Assembly: GCF_018024495.1 (NCBI RefSeq)
Contig: NZ_CP071696.1
Coordinates: 1,488,001-1,552,000 of the forward strand
DNA from: Agromyces archimandritae
GTDB taxonomy: Bacteria; Actinomycetota; Actinomycetes; Actinomycetales; Microbacteriaceae
Direction: 5' to 3'
Length of the DNA stretch: 64,000 bases
Shown here: positions 58,479 to 64,000 of the stretch, one piece after another
Layout of the letters: every line of letters begins with the position of its first letter
Numbering within the stretch: position 1 is the first letter of the stretch
Program-made: the position numbers and the translations under genes
The notes under the pieces: model-generated
Seen by the model: the letters and a program-made list of their open reading frames with translations, nothing else
What the model was told of the DNA's origin: nothing
Database searches by the model: none

Positions 58479-59363
58479 TCAGTGCATGTTGTCCTGCCCC
58501 GAGGCGTGGGTCGCGTACCCGGCGCAACCGGCGTCCTCCCAGCGGTAAGCGGATCCCAGACCGGCATCCCCGTAGAGCGCGAGGTTCCACGCATCGACCT
58601 CCGCGGCCGTCAGGTCGGCGGGTCGTGCCGGGTCTCCCGCGAGGTGTTCCTCGTCCGTCAGCTGCCACCAGCCGACGACGCGGTACTCGAAGCCCTGCTC
58701 GGCCATGCAGTCCGCGGTGAGCTGATGGTACGCGAGCACGACCTCGCGCTGGGTGGGCCGGGCGGGATCGATCGGCGGGATCGGCGCCGTCAGCGGAGTG
58801 CCGGCCTCGCGCGCGAGTTCGGCTTCGTGCTCACCGCGGCCGATGCAGCCGCGATCCTCCCACGGCGCCGACCCGTCGTACATGCCGGCGTCTCCGCCGT
58901 ACAACGCCTGCAGCCACAGGATCGAGGTCTCGTAGTCGAGCCCCTTCGGTTGCGCCTGTCCGCCGATCCACCACGGGTCGACGAGATAGTCGAAGCCGGC
59001 CTCCTGCATGCACGCCCGCACGACCTGCTGCTCGCCGAGCCATTCCATGCGAGTCTGTTCGCTGAGGTATTCGGGGTCGCCCGGCGTGAGGTAGGGGTTG
59101 TATTTCGGCGATGTCGGGTCGAGCTCGAGGGCCGGTTCGGCGACCGGTTCGGCGACCGGTTCGGCGGTCGGCTCCGCGGGCGCGGTCGTGGTCGGAGCGG
59201 GCGCGGCATCCACCGCGTCGTTCGTCGCGGCCGCCTGGATCGCGATGCTCGGCGGCTCGGGCAGCTTCAGACCGGCGGCTCCGAAAGCGAACGCGCCGAG
59301 GGCGACGGCCCCGACGAGCCCGGCGGTCGCGCCGACACCCACGGCGAGGCGTTTCGTGTTCAT
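58479..59363 (-). CDS. Exported cysteine-rich protein, paralogue of the one at 60683
   Basis: 294 residues. An N-terminal membrane helix/signal is followed by an Ala/Pro/Glu linker, then SPKYNPYLTPGDPEYLS. Two internal repeats follow, each with Cys-Met, Gly-Phe-x-Tyr, WW, ALYG and a second Cys (RACMQEAGFDYL...DRGC; ADCMAEQGFEYR...DAGC). Four Cys suggest two disulfides. ATG 59363 overlaps the upstream stop (ATGA); third gene of the padR operon. No known family or function. Confidence 0.72.
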   Translation of the reverse strand: MNTKRLAVGVGATAGLVGAVALGAFAFGAAGLKLPEPPSIAIQAAATNDAVDAAPAPTTTAPAEPTAEPVAEPVAEPALELDPTSPKYNPYLTPGDPEYLSEQTRMEWLGEQQVVRACMQEAGFDYLVDPWWIGGQAQPKGLDYETSILWLQALYGGDAGMYDGSAPWEDRGCIGRGEHEAELAREAGTPLTAPIPPIDPARPTQREVVLAYHQLTADCMAEQGFEYRVVGWWQLTDEEHLAGDPARPADLTAAEVDAWNLALYGDAGLGSAYRWEDAGCAGYATHASGQDNMH

Positions 59364-60217
59364 ACGTGCTCCTGTTCGACGGTGGATGCCGGTGCGAACC
59401 CGCGACGGCGTGCACCGCTGTGACGCGCGCCGGGCTCGGGAGCCCACCACACGGCCATGGCGACGAAGTACAGCACGCCGGCGACGGTCAGCACCCGGTT
59501 CACGAGGATCGCCTGCGCGGGTTGCGAGACGTAGAAGTCGGTCATGGTGGTGCTCGCCGCGAACACGGCGTACATACCGTGGCGCAGCAGGATGTACGCG
59601 GCCGAGGCGAGCGCGAAGGCGCCGAGGGTGCGCCGGCCGGGCGCGAGGGTGAGGATCGCCCCGATGGATGCCAGGGCGAAGCCGACGATGCCGGCGCCGA
59701 GCATTTCGGACGCGGCCGACGCGCCCGTCGCGCCGGCGGCGCGCAGCGCGTGCACGATGACGGTAACGCCCCAGGCGAGCAGCAGCGCGGTCACGAGGTG
59801 AGTGGCGGCGGGCATCGCGATCGGGAGGGTTCCGGGTTCGGCACTCTCCCGGCGAAGGGTGCGGAGGCGCCAGGCCAGGTCGGCGGGCATGCCGTGCAGC
59901 GCGCGGCCGACGATCGCGCGACCGGCGGAGGCGCCGGCATCCACCCGATGCTCATGGAGGTCGGAGGCGAGCTCGGCGCGCCGCTCGGTCGCGACCGGCC
60001 CGGGGAGGTCGGCCGTGTACCAACGGCACCACGCCATGACGAAGCGTTCGGCGCGCGGCAGTTCGCACCGTGGGGCGAGCCGCACGACCGCGGCGGTCGG
60101 CCCTGCAGGGTCGGGTGCGGATGCGTTCGCGTGGCGCCGCGCCGACACGGGGTCGGGGGTGGATGCCCGTGCGCCTGCCGCGCCGTCGGGTGCGGATGCC
60201 GTGACGCCCCCGCTCAT
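59360..60217 (-). CDS. PadR-linked membrane protein, unknown function
   Basis: 285 residues. The first ~130 are soluble (LPRAERFVMAWCRWYTADLP, ERRAELASDLHEHRVDAG), then about four membrane helices (THLVTALLLAWGVTVIVHAL, AGIVGFALASIGAILTLAPG). The soluble part resembles the segment often fused after PadR regulators in membrane-protein partners. ATG 60217 overlaps the padR stop (ATGA). Confidence 0.72.
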   Translation of the reverse strand: MSGGVTASAPDGAAGARASTPDPVSARRHANASAPDPAGPTAAVVRLAPRCELPRAERFVMAWCRWYTADLPGPVATERRAELASDLHEHRVDAGASAGRAIVGRALHGMPADLAWRLRTLRRESAEPGTLPIAMPAATHLVTALLLAWGVTVIVHALRAAGATGASAASEMLGAGIVGFALASIGAILTLAPGRRTLGAFALASAAYILLRHGMYAVFAASTTMTDFYVSQPAQAILVNRVLTVAGVLYFVAMAVWWAPEPGARHSGARRRGFAPASTVEQEHV

Positions 60218-60594
60218 GCGAGCGCCGCCTTGCCGACGGGCGCCGTCCGGGGAGCGGCCGCCGCACGCGCGGCAGCCTGCGCCGCGGCGGCCGCGCTCGC
60301 GGCGCGCTCGCCGAGCCCGCTCACCCGGTACAGGCGCCGCCGGGGGCGGCCTTCGCGTTCGGACGCGGCCGGATCCTCCCACTCGGATTCGAGCAGGCCG
60401 GCCTCGGTGAGGCGCCCGAGCGCCTTGTAGAGCGTGCCGTGCGCGGTGAGGGCGCCGGAATCGCCCGCGTGCTCGGCGATGCGCTTCGCGAGGGCGAAGC
60501 CGTAGAAGTCTCCGTCGGCGGCTTGCAATTCGAGGCCCGCTTCGAGGATGGAGAGCTCGAGCGGCAGGAGCGTTCCTTCACGTCTGCGCGGCAT
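60214..60594 (-). CDS. PadR-family transcriptional regulator
   Basis: 126 residues. Winged helix of PadR: SILEAGLELQAADGDFYGFA, LAKRIAEHAG, LTAHGTLYKALGRLTEAGLL, GRPRRRLYRVSGLGE. TAAACT ends 6 nt before the ATG on the coding strand, so the mRNA is leaderless, and a perfect 18-bp palindrome overlaps the promoter just upstream. It likely represses its own operon, including the membrane protein and exported cysteine-rich protein. Confidence 0.87.
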   Translation of the reverse strand: MPRRREGTLLPLELSILEAGLELQAADGDFYGFALAKRIAEHAGDSGALTAHGTLYKALGRLTEAGLLESEWEDPAASEREGRPRRRLYRVSGLGERAASAAAAAQAAARAAAAPRTAPVGKAALA

Positions 60595-60604
60595 GAGCCG
60601 AGTT

Positions 60605-60622
60605 TAGGAAGATATCTTCCTA
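60605..60622. promoter_or_regulatory. PadR operator, perfect 18-bp palindrome
   Basis: TAGGAAGATATCTTCCTA, AT-rich against a GC-rich background, immediately upstream of and overlapping by 2-3 bp the -10 of padR (TAAACT). Position and symmetry fit an autoregulatory operator. Confidence 0.75.
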
Positions 60623-60682
60623 CTCCCCAAGCCCCTCTTCGGGTGGCCCCAGCAGCAGAATGCGTATGGATGCCGGGCGCGC

Positions 60683-61987
60683 TCAGCGCCAGGAGGCGTA
60701 GCCGGTTTCGGCGGCGCCCTGCGCCCAGCAGCCCGAGGTCGCGCCCTCGCTGCTGGCGGCGCCGCCGTAGAGCAGGTCTTCCCACGCGGCCCGCTCGGCC
60801 TTGTCGAGCCCCGTGGGCATCGCCGGCAGGGCTCCGTCGGTGCTCTCGTATGCGGGGTTCCAGTGCTCCCAGTAGAGGTATTCCTGGCCGGCGGTGTTCA
60901 TGCATCCGCGCACCGCATCCTGGAACTGGATCCACTGTTCGCGCTCGGTCGGCCCGTCGGGCTGCGGCAGCAGTTCGCCCTGCAGCGGGGTGCCGGCGGC
61001 TTCGGCTTCGTCGGCGGCGCGCTGCCCGACGGCTTCGCAGCCCTCGGCGGAGCCCGATCCGGAGCCGCGGAGGGCCTGCATCCACGCAGCCGTGGCCGAC
61101 CCGAGGTTCTGCGGTTGCGGGCTGCCGCCGAACCACCACTGCCATTCGAGGTATTCGAAGCCGGCGTCGGCCATGCACTCGCGGACGACCGCTTCGCGGC
61201 CGAGCCAGGCGCGGCGCTCGGCGTCGCTGACGAACGCGGGGTCGCCGGGCGTCGTGTACGGGTTGTACTTCGGCGACATGGGGTCGGCCGGGTCCTGGGA
61301 GACCGGCGGATGCGGGCGCTGCGTGGTCACCGGCGGCGTCGGGGTCGGCGTGGGGCGCTGCGTGGCAGGCTCCTCGGGTTTCCCGGTGGGGCTCGGCTGC
61401 TCGACGGTGGGGTCGGGGGTGTCGGTTGCGTCGTCGTCGCGGGGTGCGCCGCCCTTGATCGGGGTGCCGAGGGTTCCGTCGCCGGCGACCGCCTCGTCGG
61501 CGTCGTCGTACGGCAGCGACTCGCCGGCCTCGATCGCGTCGATCACCGCGCCGACATCGCCGCCGTTGCCGACGCCGGCCTGCACGCCCGTGTTGATCGC
61601 GAACCCGGCGATGGCGACGGTCGCGAGGGCACCGGCGCCGAGCAGCACGAGACGCCGACCTGAGGCCGCGCCGCGGCGCTCGGGGTGCCCGAGCGACGCA
61701 CGGTGGATGCCGCGACGCACGGCGAGCCTGGTCAGGCGCCCGATCCGTACCATCCGACGGCGGAGCGGCGCGAGGGCGGCCCGGGCACGGCGCGAGGCGG
61801 CGCCGGCCGTGCGGGCGATCCGGTGTGCGGCGACGGAAACGGTCGCGGCGACGGTTCCGGCGGCCGATCGAACGGTTCCGCGGAACCCGCGTGCGGTGCG
61901 CGGCGGCCGGCCTGCGGGCCGTCGGCGCTCGCCGCGACGGACGCGCGACGCTCGCCGCGAGTCGGGGTTCGAGGGGGTACCCGGCAT
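60683..61987 (-). CDS. Exported cysteine-rich protein, paralogue of the one at 58479
   Basis: 434 residues from ATG 61987. A ~115-residue very basic cytoplasmic part (RASRVRRGERRRPAGRPP) is followed by one membrane helix (LVLLGAGALATVAIAGFAIN), a Thr/Pro linker, then SPKYNPYTTPGDPAFVS and two Cys-bearing repeats (RECMADAGFEYL...EGC; RGCMNTAGQEYL...SGC) as in the paralogue. TAAGAT ends 7 nt before the ATG with TTGTTT 17 bp further up, supporting this start over one 36 bp upstream. Confidence 0.72.
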   Translation of the reverse strand: MPGTPSNPDSRRASRVRRGERRRPAGRPPRTARGFRGTVRSAAGTVAATVSVAAHRIARTAGAASRRARAALAPLRRRMVRIGRLTRLAVRRGIHRASLGHPERRGAASGRRLVLLGAGALATVAIAGFAINTGVQAGVGNGGDVGAVIDAIEAGESLPYDDADEAVAGDGTLGTPIKGGAPRDDDATDTPDPTVEQPSPTGKPEEPATQRPTPTPTPPVTTQRPHPPVSQDPADPMSPKYNPYTTPGDPAFVSDAERRAWLGREAVVRECMADAGFEYLEWQWWFGGSPQPQNLGSATAAWMQALRGSGSGSAEGCEAVGQRAADEAEAAGTPLQGELLPQPDGPTEREQWIQFQDAVRGCMNTAGQEYLYWEHWNPAYESTDGALPAMPTGLDKAERAAWEDLLYGGAASSEGATSGCWAQGAAETGYASWR

Positions 61988-61994
61988 CCAGCCG

Positions 61995-62023
61995 ATCTTA
62001 AGCGGCCCTTCGGCGAGAAACAA
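61995..62023 (-). promoter_or_regulatory. Promoter of the larger cysteine-rich protein gene
   Basis: On the minus strand TTGTTT (62018-62023), 17-bp spacer, TAAGAT (61995-62000), then 7 nt to ATG: a leaderless arrangement. Confidence 0.55.
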
Positions 62024-62096
62024 GCTCTGCCGGCCCAGTCAACCCCCATTCCAGGGGTCATCCCAGGGAGCGGTCTCGCCCGCTCGCGGGCGCGAG

Positions 62097-62145
62097 GTCG
62101 CGCGAATGAACCGTCCCGGCCTCCGGAACCAGCATTTCGCGCGAC
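62097..62145. repeat. Hairpin downstream of the EXPERA-like gene
   Basis: GTCGCGCGAA (62097-62106) pairs perfectly with TTCGCGCGAC (62136-62145). It lies after the stop of the leftward gene at 62186 and may terminate it. A second GC hairpin (GCCGCCGCGGGCGGC) lies at about 62150-62165. Confidence 0.55.
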
Positions 62146-62185
62146 TTCGCCGCCGCGGGCGGCGGACCGGGCCGCATCCGCCGGC

Positions 62186-62716
62186 TCAGAACCGCCGGGT
62201 GAAGGGCAGGGGCTTGCGCATGCGGACGAGCAGCAGCAGGGGGATGAGCACGTACGGCAGGTTGAACGCGAGGAACTTCGCCGGGTTCGGCGTCACCCAT
62301 TCGGGTTCGCCGAAGAATTCGACGCCGAAGACGATGATGCCCGTGATCGACGCGATCATGGTCGCGTAGATGACGGCGGGCAGTTGGATCCAGTTCCAGC
62401 CGCGGATGAGCGCCGGCACGAGCACGAGGTAGAACGCCAGGTAGACGAACGCGGAGAGGCCGGTGACGATCCGCATCCACACCGGCGGGTTCTGGAACAG
62501 CGGATCGGTGCCTTCGGCGTACCAGTAGTTCGCGTTGACGATGGGGTTCGACGACGGCTGGTTGAAGTCGATGCCGAGCGTCGGCACCATGTCGGCGATG
62601 CAGCTGGTCACGATGAACAGGGTGAACACGATCGCGAAGGCGATGTCGATCGGGCGCTTGCGCAACGGCAGATTCGCGGGGCGGGTCGCCGGCCGGGCCT
62701 CGGTGTCGGTCGTCAT
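62186..62716 (-). CDS. EXPERA/TMEM97-like four-span membrane protein
   Basis: 176 residues, four membrane helices. Resemblance to TMEM97/sigma-2 receptor proteins is seen in IVTSCIADMVPTLG, DPLFQNPPVWMRIVTGLSAF, PALIRGWNWIQLPAVIYATM and LPYVLIPLLLLVRMRKPLPF. The acidic residues in the first helix and in the DPLFQ segment match the positions used for ligand binding in the family. Members bind sterols or act in lipid handling; its role in bacteria is unknown. Confidence 0.75.
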   Translation of the reverse strand: MTTDTEARPATRPANLPLRKRPIDIAFAIVFTLFIVTSCIADMVPTLGIDFNQPSSNPIVNANYWYAEGTDPLFQNPPVWMRIVTGLSAFVYLAFYLVLVPALIRGWNWIQLPAVIYATMIASITGIIVFGVEFFGEPEWVTPNPAKFLAFNLPYVLIPLLLLVRMRKPLPFTRRF

Positions 62717-62917
62717 GTTCCGACGCTAGCCGGGTGTGGATGCCGGAGCGCGCCGCCGCGCGGGGCCCGCGATGCCGGGGGCGGCGCTCCCGGCGCCGCA
62801 CCGCCCTGCGCCGCACATCGGCTTCGCGGGGCGCCCCCGCGACGAGGCGGCCCTCCCCCGCACGACGGAGTCCCGCCGGCGGATGCCCCCGCGCGCCCGC
62901 ATCGCTAGCGTAGGAAG

Positions 62918-64000
62918 ATGGCCGCCACCGATTCCGAGCGCCCCGCGGCATCCGCACCCGGGCCGCACCGGCCGGCACCCGCGGTCGCGCCCGACGCATC
63001 CACCGCCCACGGCGCACCCGCCGCACCCCTCGTCGAACCCGGCATCGAATGGGTGCGCCCGCGCCCCGGCCCCGAGGGGCGCCGCCGCGACCTGTGGCTC
63101 GCGCTCGTCGTCGCCGGACTGACGACGATCAGCGTGCTGCTGTACCGCGCAGCCGGCGCATACGACGAGGCTCCCGCATGGGCGGTGGTGCTGTGGGTCG
63201 CCGCGATCACGCTGCCGCTGGCCCTGCGCCGCGTCATCCCCGAGATCGTGCTCGGCGTCGTCGCGGTCGCGTTCGCAACCGGTGCGATCGCCGGTGTCGG
63301 CGAGGCGCTGTTCGCGAACATCACCCTGTTCATGGCGTTCTACGCGGTCGGCGCGTGGAGCACGAACCGTCTGCGGGCGAACATCGTGCGCGGGGCGGTC
63401 ACGGCGGCGATGTTCGCGTGGCTGCTCATCCAGTCCGCGTACCTGTCGAACGTCGACGACTACCTGCCGGAGATCGAACGCTCCGGCGATGGGCCCATGT
63501 CGCCCTACATCGCGTATTCGCTCATCAACGTCCTCACGAATCTGCTGTACTTCGGCGGCGCCTGGTTCTTCGGCGACAACGCCTGGCGCGGGGCGCGCAC
63601 GCGGGCGGCGCTCGAGCAGCGCAGTGCCGAGCTCGCGGCCGAGCGTGAGCGCACGCGCGCGCAGGCGGTCGCGCTCGAGCGGGTGCGGATCGCCCGCGAA
63701 CTGCACGACGTCGTCGCCCATCATGTGTCGGTCATGGGGGTGCAGGCGGGGGCCGCGCGTTTCATGCTCGAACGCGACCCGGCGGCTGCGGCGGCCTCGC
63801 TGGAGGCGATCGAGGCGAGCGCGCGCGAGGCCGTCGACGAGATGCAGCGCCTGCTCGGCACGCTTCGCGGCGGGGCGGATGCGGGCGCGGGCGGGGATGC
63901 GGCGAGCACGCGCGGGCTCGCCCAGCTCCCGGAGCTCGTGGAGCAGTCGAACGCCGCCGGGCTCCCGGCGACGTTCGAGGAGGTCGGGGCGGCGCGGCCG
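62918..64000 (+). CDS. Two-component sensor histidine kinase, NarL-type (3' end outside window)
   Basis: 361 codons are visible. A disordered Ala/Pro lead of ~55 residues is followed by about five membrane helices, a coiled coil (RAALEQRSAELAAERERTRA) and the HisKA_3 dimerisation domain with the phospho-acceptor His in RVRIARELHDVVAHHVSVMG. The ATPase domain lies beyond the edge. TAGCGT (62906-62911) ends 6 nt before ATG, so the mRNA is probably leaderless. The partner response regulator is expected downstream. Confidence 0.9.
   Translation, partial: MAATDSERPAASAPGPHRPAPAVAPDASTAHGAPAAPLVEPGIEWVRPRPGPEGRRRDLWLALVVAGLTTISVLLYRAAGAYDEAPAWAVVLWVAAITLPLALRRVIPEIVLGVVAVAFATGAIAGVGEALFANITLFMAFYAVGAWSTNRLRANIVRGAVTAAMFAWLLIQSAYLSNVDDYLPEIERSGDGPMSPYIAYSLINVLTNLLYFGGAWFFGDNAWRGARTRAALEQRSAELAAERERTRAQAVALERVRIARELHDVVAHHVSVMGVQAGAARFMLERDPAAAAASLEAIEASAREAVDEMQRLLGTLRGGADAGAGGDAASTRGLAQLPELVEQSNAAGLPATFEEVGAARP

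Noticed and set aside
62050-62075. Another copy of palindrome A (TTCCAGGGGTCATCCC)
   Set aside because: One arm is imperfect and the partner arm is missing.

Overview
The window is high-GC actinobacterial DNA, and gene content and style point to the family Microbacteriaceae (genus not determined). Genes are tightly packed with ATGA/GTGA stop-start overlaps, GTG starts are common, and many genes look leaderless (TANNNT about 6-7 nt before the start codon). A GGATGC/GCATCC word is scattered throughout. No rRNA, tRNA or CRISPR array was seen.

Layout. 1-3.6 kb: threonine/serine exporter (cut by the window edge), DcuA/B-type dicarboxylate transporter and peptidase E. 3.7-9.1 kb: LysR regulator, enoyl-CoA hydratase-family enzyme, AraC regulator with hydrolase and RibD-like reductase, and an AAA/DUF4143 ATPase preceded by four AAATTT repeats at an exact 23-bp period. 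9.2-16.1 kb: class III aminotransferase, a three-gene ABC transporter resembling the proposed coenzyme F420-0 importer, and an AzlCD exporter with its XRE-cupin regulator. 16.2-25 kb: three sortase-type surface proteins, F420-0:glutamate ligase (CofE) with an F420-dependent dehydrogenase, exonuclease III, and a decayed signal peptidase. The transporter plus CofE plus F420 dehydrogenase suggest F420 salvage.

26.3-32.5 kb: an island of about 5.5 kb bounded by a 365-bp direct repeat of the 3' end of a glutamine amidotransferase gene. It holds a secreted S1 protease, an IS630 element, an ISL3 element with a perfect 8-bp target duplication, IS21 and IS3 remnants, and pieces that look like a conjugative element.

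32.2-47.6 kb: a peptide-scavenging region: Dpp/Opp-type ABC transporter with fused ATPases, C45-type amidohydrolase, class-A-like serine hydrolase, split C39 peptidase, M20 peptidase, GNAT enzyme, SIS-domain protein, a fusion of an enolase-superfamily racemase/epimerase with a class IV aminotransferase, M19 dipeptidase and the amidotransferase. The enzymes lack signal peptides, so they probably act on imported peptides. Two promoters share an ATATGNNNCATAW-like site.

47.8-64 kb: Fic protein, DUF402 protein, beta-lactamase-family hydrolase, SDR, an Ssu/Tau-type ABC operon, a DUF6421-SDR pair, a PadR-controlled operon with one of two paralogous cysteine-rich exported proteins, a TMEM97/EXPERA-like membrane protein and a histidine kinase cut by the window edge.

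Short palindromic elements of several families fill many gaps and some genes. The most striking is a 71-72 bp family (four copies), three of which lie in or at reading frames in the same register and encode the same peptide pattern.
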